NCBI GenBank assembly: GCA_002709005.1
Contig: PAPH01000025.1
Coordinates: 1 to 47,629 of the forward strand
DNA length: 47,629 bases
Reading direction: 5' to 3'
Origin: Hyphomicrobiales bacterium
Lineage (GTDB): Bacteria > Pseudomonadota > Alphaproteobacteria > Rhizobiales > Rhizobiaceae
In this document: positions 9,008 to 16,155 of the stretch, piece by piece
Position numbering within the stretch: position 1 is the stretch's first letter
Layout: the number at the start of each line of letters is the position of its first letter
Notes under the pieces: generated by a model
Told to the model about the DNA's origin: nothing
Database searches by the model: none
Seen by the model: only the letters and a program-made list of their open reading frames with translations
Position numbers and translations under genes: made by a program

Positions 9008-9188
9008 GGATCAACCTCCCTTTGTCTGTGCAAGTCCCGCCTATAGATAGAGGCAGTCCGGCTCAAAGCCGAAACCTTTTTGGTTTCGATGCAAATCCAT
9101 CCGTGATCTGGCGGATGCAACCATAGCCGCCTCCCCGCCGTTCTTCCGGTCCCGACGATACCGTCCCAACCCGCAACGGAGAGACCAA

Positions 9189-9623
9189 ATGACCGCCATG
9201 ACGCTCAAAGACCTGGCCGAAAAGATGCGCAAGATCGATTTCGGCATGCTTACCACCCGCACCAAAGGCGGCGCGCTCGGCAGCCGGCCAATGAGCAACA
9301 ACGGCGAAGTCGAGTATCGCGGCGACAGCTACTTCTTCACCGATACGTCCACCACGACCGTCTCCGATATCGAAGCCGATGACAATGTCGGCCTGACGTT
9401 TACCGGCACACCGGGCATTCTCGGCGCGCCGCCGATCTTCATCGCCCTCGAAGGCAAGGCCAGGCTTATCCGCGACAAGGCGCTGTTCGCCGAACATTGG
9501 GACAAGGACCTCGACGTCTGGTTCGAGGACGGCATCGACACGCCGGGTCTGGTGATGATCCATGTCCGTGCCGAGCGCATCCACTACTGGGACGGCAAGG
9601 ACGACGGCGAGGTGATCCTGTAA
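9189..9623 (+). CDS. Pyridoxamine 5'-phosphate oxidase-like flavin-binding protein (general stress protein 26 type)
   Basis: Small split-barrel protein of 144 residues, expected to bind FMN or F420-like flavin as a dimer. Family features are GMLTTRTKGGALGSRPMS at 19-36, the SYFFTDTSTTTVSDIEADDNVGLTF core, and the C-terminal VRAERIHYWDG. The start follows AACGGAGAGACCAA. It is divergent from the beta-hydroxyacid dehydrogenase, with 181 bp between the start codons. Its role in stress or redox protection is inferred from the family only. Confidence 0.85.
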   Translation: MTAMTLKDLAEKMRKIDFGMLTTRTKGGALGSRPMSNNGEVEYRGDSYFFTDTSTTTVSDIEADDNVGLTFTGTPGILGAPPIFIALEGKARLIRDKALFAEHWDKDLDVWFEDGIDTPGLVMIHVRAERIHYWDGKDDGEVIL

Positions 9624-9659
9624 AGCCCGCGCCATCCGCATACCGAGATGCCAGCCACC

Positions 9660-9680
9660 CTTCTCCCCGCAAGGGGGAGG
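9660..9680. repeat. Short rhizobial-type palindrome (CTTCTCCCC-GCAA-GGGG type)
   Basis: CTCCCC at 9663-9668 pairs with GGGGAG at 9674-9679 around a GCAAG loop. The wording resembles the abundant extragenic palindromes of rhizobia (recall, not a search). It lies 40 bp past the preceding stop and could act as a terminator or be a degenerate repeat copy. Confidence 0.45.
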
Positions 9681-9744
9681 GGGCCCGACATCTTGACCTC
9701 CCCTCATCATTGCCAAACCGCCTGCCGGTTCACATATAGGCGCG

Positions 9745-10500
9745 ATGAACACGCGTCCCGAGCCTCGGACCTTTCAGGTCCTTTCCACCCGACAAGTCAC
9801 CCCGAACATGCGCCGCGTCACAATCGGCGGGCCCGCCATGGCGGGGTTTCCGCCCGCTCAGGACGGTGGCTATTTGAAACTGATGCTTCCCGGCGAGGCG
9901 GACAGGCCATCGGTGCGGACCTACACGATCCGCCGGCAGACCGCCGATGCGCTCGATATCGATTTCGCGCTGCACGGCGAGGCCGGAAGCGGCGGACCGG
10001 CGGTGGCATGGTCGCTGAGCGCGAGCGCCGGCGACGAGATCACGGCCGGCGGGCCGGGACCGGCCAAGCCGCTGCCCGACGGCGCCGAGTGGTATTTTGC
10101 GGTGGGCGACATGACCGCGCTGCCCGCCATTTCCGTCAATCTGGAAGCACTGCCAGCCGACGCCGTCGGCGATGTGGTGATCGAGGTGCAGACGGAAGCC
10201 GACCGGCAGGAACTCGACCATCCCGAGGGTGTAACCATCCATTGGGTGATCAATCCCGAACCGGGCCATCATCCGGAACTGCTGGAGGAGGCCGTCCGCG
10301 CCATTACCTGGCGGCCGGGCCGGGTCTACGCCTGGTCGGCGACCGAGTTCGAGGTCATGCGGCGTCTGAGGACCTATCTGCGCGCCGAGCGCGGGCTCGG
10401 CCCCGATCAGCTCTACATTTCCAGCTACTGGAAACAGGGTCTCGAAGAGGACAGCCACCGCGTCATCAAACGCGCCGATGCCGAGGAGGCACGGGCGTAA
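9745..10500 (+). CDS. Siderophore-interacting protein (FAD-dependent ferric-chelate reductase, ViuB type)
   Basis: Cytoplasmic flavoprotein that reduces ferric siderophores using NAD(P)H; 251 residues. The FAD domain has RTYTIR at 58-63 (the RxYT motif). The NAD(P)-binding domain starts at WYFAVGDMTALPAIS. The C-terminal YWKQGLEEDSHR is diagnostic for the SIP family. The ATG has little Shine-Dalgarno sequence; CATATA lies about 10 bp upstream, so a very short leader is possible. No siderophore or iron transporter genes are nearby, so the context gives no further help. Confidence 0.9.
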   Translation: MNTRPEPRTFQVLSTRQVTPNMRRVTIGGPAMAGFPPAQDGGYLKLMLPGEADRPSVRTYTIRRQTADALDIDFALHGEAGSGGPAVAWSLSASAGDEITAGGPGPAKPLPDGAEWYFAVGDMTALPAISVNLEALPADAVGDVVIEVQTEADRQELDHPEGVTIHWVINPEPGHHPELLEEAVRAITWRPGRVYAWSATEFEVMRRLRTYLRAERGLGPDQLYISSYWKQGLEEDSHRVIKRADAEEARA

Positions 10501-10948
10501 GTCCTGTTTCGGCTCTTGCTTTCAATACTTGTTGAACCTTCAATTTGGCATTCTGCGGCAGACAAGCAAGGTCTGAAGTCGGCCCGACTTCCCGCATCCT
10601 CGCCAAAGTTGCATGGCAGCTGCGGGCGCCAACGATAAATGCGGCATCCCGACGACCGTTCAGGATCGCATCAGCATTCGATCGAGACAGGTTTCCTCCG
10701 CTTTCACGTCGACCTTGGCAAACCGGCTTCGGGAACCGGTTCTGCTGCGTTCAAAGAGTGAAATGCCGAGGCGCCGCTCAAGGGATTGAACCCGCCTGCC
10801 GGGCGTCGATCGGGGCAGATCCGGAACATCAGCCACTCGGCGAAAGCTTCCATGGTCGGCGCCCAACATCGCGCACTTGGCGAAGATCAAATGCAGGGTC
10901 TGGAATCGAATAATCCGCCTTCTCGTCCAAAAAGCGAAAGCAAGATTT
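10501..10948. other. 448-bp gap holding only a LysR gene remnant
   Basis: Apart from the decayed LysR fragment near 10660-10915, no convincing reading frame, RNA or repeat is visible. Open frames here lack family motifs and ribosome sites. Confidence 0.6.
10660..10915 (-). pseudogene. LysR-family regulator remnant (N-terminal HTH only, frameshifted)
   Basis: The minus strand encodes HGSFRRVADVPDLPRSTP followed by GRRVQSLERRLGISLFERSRTG, which is clearly the helix-turn-helix and linker start of a LysR regulator. Just upstream, in another frame, DLRQVRDV matches the usual LysR opening DLRQLRYF, so a frameshift separates the two pieces near 10870. The reading frame then stops after about 25 unrelated residues and no effector-binding domain follows. 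The gene is therefore broken and cannot make a working regulator. It may mark an older boundary of inserted or deleted DNA. Confidence 0.75.
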
Positions 10949-11377
10949 CTAATCGATGTTCAGGGTGTCCTGACATAGTTGCGAAAACTCGTGTTTCCGG
11001 GTTTTCAGGCAGCTCTTGATTGTGAATGGGTTCAACCCGCCGCATACCTCTCTCATCTCTGACTGGCACATGCTGGCTGTGACCCAAAATGCCTGGCAAA
11101 CGGGAGACAGCTTCGAGCTGTTCTCCTCGACGCATGCCGATATGGCATCAGGCGTAAGCCGCCACGGCCGTAGACAAACCGAGCGGATTTCCGCTCCGCA
11201 CGTTTCCTTGACCGCGGCCGAGGGCGCTGCGGCCATGGCGGCCTGCAGCGATATGAACAGGCTCAAGGCCGCGATGAACGCTCGGCTCCAAGTAAAACGA
11301 CGACCTGCAATTGGCGCAGTTTTCGCGATTTTCTTAAAGCAGAGGTTTCGTTGGAACCGCCCTTCGGGTTGGCGCAT
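10949..11377 (-). CDS. Secreted protein with two four-Cys repeats (Golgi apparatus protein 1-like repeat)
   Basis: Predicted exported protein of 142 residues. A basic N-region precedes a hydrophobic signal (SRAFIAALSLFISLQAAMAAA, near residues 33-53). The mature part has eight Cys in two tandem units: C-x7-C-x13-C-x11-C, then C-x7-C-x10-C-x11-C, with CL or CV after the third Cys of each unit. This matches the Cys-rich repeat first described in Golgi apparatus protein 1 and found in many proteobacterial secreted proteins (recalled). The start at 11377 follows AGGAG at 10 bp. It lies 110 bp after the DUF3313-like lipoprotein gene and may share its transcript. Function unknown. Confidence 0.7.
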   Translation of the reverse strand: MRQPEGRFQRNLCFKKIAKTAPIAGRRFTWSRAFIAALSLFISLQAAMAAAPSAAVKETCGAEIRSVCLRPWRLTPDAISACVEENSSKLSPVCQAFWVTASMCQSEMREVCGGLNPFTIKSCLKTRKHEFSQLCQDTLNID

Positions 11378-11487
11378 GGGGGTCAATCTCCTGGTTGTCC
11401 TGAAAGCATCGGTCGGGGATCCAGACGGACCGAAGGGGATGAGGAACGAGGTTCGAAGGGCTCTGTTCGCGCGGCGACCGGAATGTG

Positions 11488-12390
11488 TCAGCGCGTCACG
11501 AGCGGTTTGGGCTTCTTTTCGGTCCATTCCGGTGGCAGCCCGTAATTGGCCGCGATGGCGCCCAGCACTCCCGGCGCCCGGCCGAATGCTTCACACGCGG
11601 GATATTTTGGTTTTCCGCCAAGCCAGGATTGCACTCCGTGTTTTGACGGAAGGGAAATGTCCAACATCTTTGGCTCCTTGCCCGTGATAAGCATTCTGGA
11701 AAAGTCACTCGCGAACTTGGATGCGAGGCCATAGGCGTCGCCCACCTCCGAAACGCGAGGGTTGTCCTGGATTGCGTTTGCGCCGCGAGCCCAGACGATT
11801 GCCGCGCGCTGAACGCCGCCGCTATCGACGGCCTCCGCTTCGACAGCCAACCCGCCCAGGCCGATGGGCAGTCGCGGCACGCTGACGAAGGGAACATCGC
11901 TGGGTATGGCAAAACCGCCGCCCACGGTGACGACGGTGGCAATTCCTGCCGCCGTCTTGTTCGTCGGAACGACGTCGGTAATGACGGACCGGACCGTGAG
12001 ATCCGCAGGCTGGCCGGCTGGTACCATCCGGTATTTGTCGCTCAGCGCGACGCAGAGAGCCCTATCCAGTGCATTGGATACCAGTGAACGGTCGGCTTGC
12101 GATTTGACGCGGGATGCTGCGCCAAATGCGTAGGTGGTCGGCACGATGCTGGCCGTCTTCACCGCGGCCAGACCTTGGGCGTCGACGTAGATTCGCTTCT
12201 TTGACAGCTTTCCCTTGGGAGCACCGAGATTGCTGTAGGAGGTCAGTGTTCCGGCGTCCTTCATCGGCACCGCGGCACATCCGGACAGCGCAACAAGCAC
12301 CGATAAGGCCAGGCTGAGATCTCTCAACGGGAACCGAAGCGGAGAGGCGGCAGATCCCCGGAATGAGAAAATTGATGGATTGTTGCTCAC
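11488..12390 (-). CDS. DUF3313-like outer-membrane-type lipoprotein
   Basis: Predicted lipoprotein of 300 residues starting at a GTG with GGAGG upstream. The lipobox LSGC places the lipidated Cys at residue 38, after the hydrophobic stretch LSLALSVLVA. The mature protein begins AAVPMKDAGTLTSYSNLG and continues KKRIYVDAQGLA, similar to the opening of DUF3313 proteins as I recall it. A glycine-rich middle (TVVTVGGGFAIPSDVPFV) follows. A copy of the shared GTAATG-N5-GCAA box lies 46 bp upstream of the start. It is probably part of the regulon of the adjacent two-component system. No enzymatic motif is visible. Confidence 0.75.
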   Translation of the reverse strand: MSNNPSIFSFRGSAASPLRFPLRDLSLALSVLVALSGCAAVPMKDAGTLTSYSNLGAPKGKLSKKRIYVDAQGLAAVKTASIVPTTYAFGAASRVKSQADRSLVSNALDRALCVALSDKYRMVPAGQPADLTVRSVITDVVPTNKTAAGIATVVTVGGGFAIPSDVPFVSVPRLPIGLGGLAVEAEAVDSGGVQRAAIVWARGANAIQDNPRVSEVGDAYGLASKFASDFSRMLITGKEPKMLDISLPSKHGVQSWLGGKPKYPACEAFGRAPGVLGAIAANYGLPPEWTEKKPKPLVTR

Positions 12391-12436
12391 GCTTTATCGC
12401 CTCCGTCACAAATGTTGGCGGAAGGTTGCGGACGGA

Positions 12437-12460
12437 GGATTGCCGCAGCATTACAGGCTG
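12437..12460 (-). promoter_or_regulatory. Shared regulatory box, copy A (upstream of the lipoprotein gene)
   Basis: On the minus strand, CAGCCTGTAATG is followed by 5 bp and GCAATCC. The core GTAATG-N5-GCAA also occurs upstream of the crotonase unit and of the response regulator. Copies A and C agree at 17 of 19 core positions. The two halves (GTAATGCT/GCAATCCT) form an 11-bp-period direct repeat, as expected for an OmpR-family regulator. It ends 46 bp before the GTG start. Confidence 0.65.
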
Positions 12461-12492
12461 GTCTGACGGCGACTGATGATGCGCATTTCCGG

Positions 12493-12705
12493 CTACTCCA
12501 AGACATAGACGTAGGCATACGCGTAGGCGCAGTCCGGGATGATCTGCTCCGCCAGGGGACGCAGGCCACCGCCAAAAGCCTTCGACACCTGGGCGGCGGC
12601 AATTGTTGCCAATGAGCCAGCGAACAGTGCCCGGCGGCTCAACAGGAATTGCCCGCGCTTTTTCATGTCTTGCGGGGCGACGGGATTTTCGTGGTCGTCG
12701 ATCAT
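12493..12705 (-). CDS. 70-residue Tat-exported mini-protein with a Tyr-alternating C-terminus
   Basis: Small unrecognised protein. Residues 23-31 (SRRALFAGS) form a twin-arginine signal followed by LATIAAAQVSKA, with cleavage likely near residue 43. The mature peptide would be only about 27 residues and ends PDCAYAYAYVYVLE: one Cys, then Tyr at 61, 63, 65 and 67 alternating with Ala or Val, a pattern that favours a beta-strand. It lies 92 bp after the crotonase gene on the same strand with no box of its own, so cotranscription is likely. Possible roles are a secreted signal, a modified-peptide precursor or an assembly subunit; nothing decides between these. An alternative ATG at residue 14 also keeps the Tat signal. 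Confidence 0.65.
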   Translation of the reverse strand: MIDDHENPVAPQDMKKRGQFLLSRRALFAGSLATIAAAQVSKAFGGGLRPLAEQIIPDCAYAYAYVYVLE

Positions 12706-12797
12706 GCTCACTCCTGGGAAGGGGGTGCCCCGCCGAGCAGACAAGGCGGTCAGCCTTGCCAGTGCCATTAAGATCGGCAGGACAAACCGATGCTTGG

Positions 12798-13646
12798 TTA
12801 GAAGGGATTGCGCGGATCGGTCAGCAGTTCCGGATCGGGTACAACCGATTTGCTCGCCACATTTGCCAGCATCTGGTGCGCCATGTGGAATCCGAAGTCT
12901 TCGGAGATCGCCTTCTTCCAATGTCTCGACAGGATGTTGTGGGTCGCCCAGCGCGTATAGCGCGGCCGTTTCATCGTGTAGCGGGCGAGGTCCCAGGCCC
13001 TGTCGAGAAGCTCGTCTCGGGGAAATATTTCGTTGACGAGGCCGAGTTCGAGGGCCATTGGCGCCAGAATGGATTTCGCCGCGTAGATATAATAGGCGGC
13101 GCGTTTTGGCCCCATCAGGGCTTGCAGCGCCATGCCTTGTCCGTCGCCCGGAGGGCTTCCCAACCAGAAGTGAGGATCCATGAAATCCGCGTCCGGCGCT
13201 GAAAAGGTGACGTCGGACAGCAGCGCGAATTCCGTATGGACGCCGGGACCGTTGACGGCCGCAATCGTGGGAATATCGATGCTGTAGATGAAGCTCTCTA
13301 TATGCTTCCACCCGTCCATCATCCGCTGGAAGATATGGTCCGGGTCCAGCTCCGCCGCCGGTTTCGGATTGAGCCCTTTCGGATCGCCCATCATCCATTT
13401 GTCCCCTGTGCCGGTCAGGATCAGCACCTGGTTCTCGGGATCGTTGCCGACATCCTGCCATACGCGGGCCCATGCATTGTGGGCGGCATGGGTATGTCTG
13501 TAGGGGCCGTCGTCGGTGTGCATGCGAAGCTCGATGATGCCGCCCTGGCGCCGCATCTTGAAAAAGCTCTCATAACGCGTCGCATAGTCTTCGAACGATG
13601 TCGGGGCGGCATAGCCCTTCCATTCCGCGCGCGGATCCCAGGTCAT
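12798..13646 (-). CDS. 6-Oxocamphor-hydrolase-like crotonase (beta-diketone C-C hydrolase candidate)
   Basis: Crotonase-fold protein of 282 residues. It lacks the usual hydratase Glu pair. It does match 6-oxocamphor hydrolase in overall pattern: NGPGVHTEF with His137, DPHFWLGSPPGDG with His159 and Asp168, then AKSILAPMALELGLVNE. Their spacing (22 and 9 residues) nearly equals that of His122, His145 and Asp154 of the Rhodococcus enzyme, as I recall them. It may therefore cleave a cyclic beta-diketone by a retro-Claisen step rather than hydrate an enoyl-CoA. The frame is open back to an ATG at 13748, but that extra 34-residue stretch looks repeat-derived. The shared box lies 184 bp upstream of this start. 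Confidence 0.75.
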   Translation of the reverse strand: MTWDPRAEWKGYAAPTSFEDYATRYESFFKMRRQGGIIELRMHTDDGPYRHTHAAHNAWARVWQDVGNDPENQVLILTGTGDKWMMGDPKGLNPKPAAELDPDHIFQRMMDGWKHIESFIYSIDIPTIAAVNGPGVHTEFALLSDVTFSAPDADFMDPHFWLGSPPGDGQGMALQALMGPKRAAYYIYAAKSILAPMALELGLVNEIFPRDELLDRAWDLARYTMKRPRYTRWATHNILSRHWKKAISEDFGFHMAHQMLANVASKSVVPDPELLTDPRNPF

Positions 13647-13649
13647 CAG

Positions 13650-13745
13650 TACTGACCCCGGTAATGGGCGTTGAAGGGCGCGGTCGGGATGTGCTCGAGG
13701 ATCCTGGCCGTGAGCGAAGTCGAACGGCGTCTTGCCCATGATGTG
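13650..13745. repeat. Possible extragenic repeat fragment before the crotonase gene
   Basis: The stretch around 13710-13730 contains GAGCGAAGTCGAA, a core I recall from abundant extragenic repeats in alphaproteobacteria. Read on the minus strand it encodes the tell-tale FDFAHGQDP. It separates the regulatory box from the gene and may be an insertion into the leader. No second copy is in the window. Confidence 0.3.
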
Positions 13746-13830
13746 CAATTGTCGGTTTTCATAGTGGTTGCTCTCGTTTCAACGCCGCCTCAGGCTGAAG
13801 AGGCGGCTCGCGAACAACGATGAAACGCAA

Positions 13831-13854
13831 CAGTTGCATGGACATTACAGGCTG
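13831..13854 (-). promoter_or_regulatory. Shared regulatory box, copy B (upstream of the crotonase unit)
   Basis: On the minus strand, CAGCCTGTAATG (identical over 12 bp to copy A) is followed by 5 bp and GCAAC. It is 184 bp upstream of the chosen crotonase start, or 82 bp from the alternative ATG at 13748. The greater distance may reflect the repeat fragment in between. Confidence 0.6.
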
Positions 13855-14055
13855 AGACATCAATGCCGTCGCGCGCCGGTTGCGGGCGAAGCATTCTCAT
13901 TTTTCTGCAAGACGCCGGTAGGCCGTTGGCTGCATGTGACAGGGTTCCTGAAATGAACGCTGCGCAGACAGGCTCGGGCCGTTCCGATCTCTCAAGGAAG
14001 GCGCGAGAGGCCGGGACGCCTTGCTGGTCCGGGAACCGAGGACTGCTTTTCGGGC
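13855..14055. other. Non-coding stretch between the crotonase unit and the kinase gene
   Basis: Together with 13647-13854 this makes about 400 bp without a credible gene. An open minus-strand frame of about 100 codons here has no ribosome site, no family motif and an arginine-rich composition typical of chance frames. Only the box and the repeat fragment are notable. Confidence 0.5.
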
Positions 14056-15396
14056 TTAAAGCCGCATTGTCACTTTCGCGCCGACGGAGCCGCTTTCGAT
14101 GCTGACGCACCCGCCGTGTTTTTCGGCGATTTGCTTTACCAGGCTCAATCCAAGACCTGCCCCGCGGCTGTTCGGGACAACGCGATAGAAGGGCTCGAAC
14201 ACCAGTTCCTGATGATCTGCGGGTATGCCGGGCCCTTCGTCGCTCACGCTGATTTCGCCATCTGCCAACGCGGACACCGTGATTGTCCCGCGGCCGCCGC
14301 CGTGATCGATGGCGTTGCGGATGAGATTGTCGATCGCTCGGCGAAGGGCGGAGCTGTCGCCTTCGCGCTCGGCGGGCATTTCGTCGCCATCAAAAGAAAT
14401 CTCGTAGCCCGCCGCGATTGCGAGCGGCGCGAGATCCGCCACCGCTATACGCGCGATCTCGATGAGATCTACCGTTTCGTCGAGATCGGCCGTTTGGCCG
14501 CTGCGCTCAAAATCGAGAAGCTGTTCGGCCATCTCCGCCAACCGCGCAACGTCATCCAGCAATCGTCTTCGCTCCAGTCCTTCGGACATGCCCTCAATCC
14601 GCGTCTGCATGATGGCGATCGGCGTCCTCAGCTCATGCGCCGCGTCGATCAAAAAGCGCCGGCGTTTCCTGAACTCGTTCTCAATACGGTCGAGCGCGCC
14701 GTTAAACGCGGTCACCAGAGGCGAAACTTCTTTGGGGATGCCAGCCAGAGGAAGGCGGTCTCCATGCCGGTGGGGTTCGATTTGCGATGCCATGTCAGCG
14801 ACGTCGCTTACCCTCGTGATTGCACGCCCGACAATTTGGGGAACCGCGAGAAAGATCGCCGGCAGCGCGATTGCAAGAAGCGAGAGGTAGATCGGATAGG
14901 CCTCCGCGAGGATCGCAAGGACAGGCCACCCCTTGCCCGCGGTACCGCCATAGAGAATTCTGACTTCCCCGATCGACGTCGCGACGTCTTCGACCGAAGC
15001 GATTTCGCGCACACCGCTTGCCCCACGAATATCGGCCGAATGAAACAGATGCACGAGCGGAACAACATCGGCATAGGTTGCGGGGACTGTTCCATGGGTG
15101 AGAGAAGCCCCGTCGGTTGTGGCGGCCACGAACCAGAGTCCGTGGTTCCGCTCGATCAACAATCGAAATGCCGGTGTTTCTCTGAGTGTGAGCGCACCTT
15201 GGGAATCGCGCTCGATCGCCTCGGCCACGGCGGACTTGACCTCTTGCTCGATTGCGATATTCGGCGAAAGAACCATCGTGGCATAGACGGAAAGCCCGAT
15301 GATAACGACGGCAATAACGGCCGTGATCACGAGACTGAGTTGCCAACTCAATCTCCATCGGAGCGAGGGATTGGATTGACGCCCGGCGTTCATCAT
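14056..15396 (-). CDS. Two-component sensor histidine kinase
   Basis: Inner-membrane kinase of 446 residues. TM1 is near 18-42, a periplasmic sensor of about 120 residues follows, and TM2 is near 167-190, then a HAMP-like linker. The HisKA helix has the phospho-accepting His254 in DAAHELRTP. The ATPase domain has the N-box around 356-365 (IDNLIRNAID), G1 box DEGPG (386-390), EPFYR and GAGLGL (412-417), so all catalytic boxes are intact. Its ATG overlaps the regulator stop by 4 bp. No recognisable domain identifies the sensed signal. Confidence 0.93.
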   Translation of the reverse strand: MMNAGRQSNPSLRWRLSWQLSLVITAVIAVVIIGLSVYATMVLSPNIAIEQEVKSAVAEAIERDSQGALTLRETPAFRLLIERNHGLWFVAATTDGASLTHGTVPATYADVVPLVHLFHSADIRGASGVREIASVEDVATSIGEVRILYGGTAGKGWPVLAILAEAYPIYLSLLAIALPAIFLAVPQIVGRAITRVSDVADMASQIEPHRHGDRLPLAGIPKEVSPLVTAFNGALDRIENEFRKRRRFLIDAAHELRTPIAIMQTRIEGMSEGLERRRLLDDVARLAEMAEQLLDFERSGQTADLDETVDLIEIARIAVADLAPLAIAAGYEISFDGDEMPAEREGDSSALRRAIDNLIRNAIDHGGGRGTITVSALADGEISVSDEGPGIPADHQELVFEPFYRVVPNSRGAGLGLSLVKQIAEKHGGCVSIESGSVGAKVTMRL

Positions 15397-16064
15397 TCCT
15401 CCCTCAGAAGATAGCCGACCCCTCGGATATTGTGGATCGATACCCCCGCATTGGCGTCCGCCAACCGCTTGCGCAGCCTGGAAATATGCGCATCGAGAGC
15501 GTTGGACTGGATCTCCTCCTGGTAGTTGTAGACCGCATCCTCGAGCGTCGAGCGAAGGACGGTCTTTCCATTCCGCTTGGCAAGCGCCTGAAGGACCAGG
15601 AGTTCCCGCCTTGGTAGGTCGAGCGGCACGGAGCCTGCCATGACATGGAGATGCAGCGGGTCGATGTGCAATCGCCCTACCCGGATGGTCTGTTCCTCAA
15701 GGGTTGGGGGTCGCCGGAGCAGCGCTCGCACCCGTGCCATCAGTTCCTCGATGAGAAACGGCTTTCCGAGGTAATCGTCCGCGCCGAGGTCCAGACCCTC
15801 CACGCGCTCCATCGGCTCATTTCTGGCCGTCAGCACGATGACGGGCGTATCGACGCCGGCTCGCCTCAACTTCGGAATGAACGTCAGGCCCTCGCCATCG
15901 GGCAACCGCCGGTCCAGGAGTATGGCGTCATAGGTGTTTTGAAGTGTGAGCTCCAAAGCATCTCCGAGATTCAAGGCGTGGTCGGTGACAATGCCCTGCC
16001 TGCTCAGCGCCGCCGACAGCGCATTCGCCAACTCCCTTTCATCTTCAATCAGCAAGAGTCTCAT
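15393..16064 (-). CDS. OmpR/PhoB-family response regulator
   Basis: Transcription factor of 223 residues. The receiver domain (1-115) has the acidic pocket IEDE, phospho-acceptor Asp51 in LLDRRLPDGEG, a conserved Thr/Ala switch (VLTAR) and Lys101 in DDYLGKPF. The winged-helix domain (about 125-223) has the usual RRELLVLQALAKRNGKTV, SNALDAHISRLRKRL and IRGVGYLL. It is cotranscribed with the kinase through an ATGA overlap. A copy of the shared box lies 41 bp upstream, so autoregulation is likely. It is the best candidate to bind all three boxes. Confidence 0.93.
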   Translation of the reverse strand: MRLLLIEDERELANALSAALSRQGIVTDHALNLGDALELTLQNTYDAILLDRRLPDGEGLTFIPKLRRAGVDTPVIVLTARNEPMERVEGLDLGADDYLGKPFLIEELMARVRALLRRPPTLEEQTIRVGRLHIDPLHLHVMAGSVPLDLPRRELLVLQALAKRNGKTVLRSTLEDAVYNYQEEIQSNALDAHISRLRKRLADANAGVSIHNIRGVGYLLREE

Positions 16065-16105
16065 GGCTTCTTCGCGTCCTGTGCAGTCAGCAGTCTTTCC
16101 TGCCA

Positions 16106-16123
16106 GGATTGCAACAGCATTAC
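16106..16123 (-). promoter_or_regulatory. Shared regulatory box, copy C (upstream of the response regulator)
   Basis: On the minus strand, GTAATGCTGTTGCAATCC, nearly identical to copy A over the core. It ends 41 bp before the regulator start, a distance close to that of copy A (46 bp). This fits autoregulation of the two-component operon. Confidence 0.65.
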
Positions 16124-16155
16124 GGGGATACCAAGACATGGGGGCAGGCCTTCCT

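Noticed and set aside
13790..14110. Minus-strand open frame of about 106 codons between kinase and crotonase genes
   Set aside because: No start-site signal, Arg/Ser-rich chance composition, and it covers the regulatory box.
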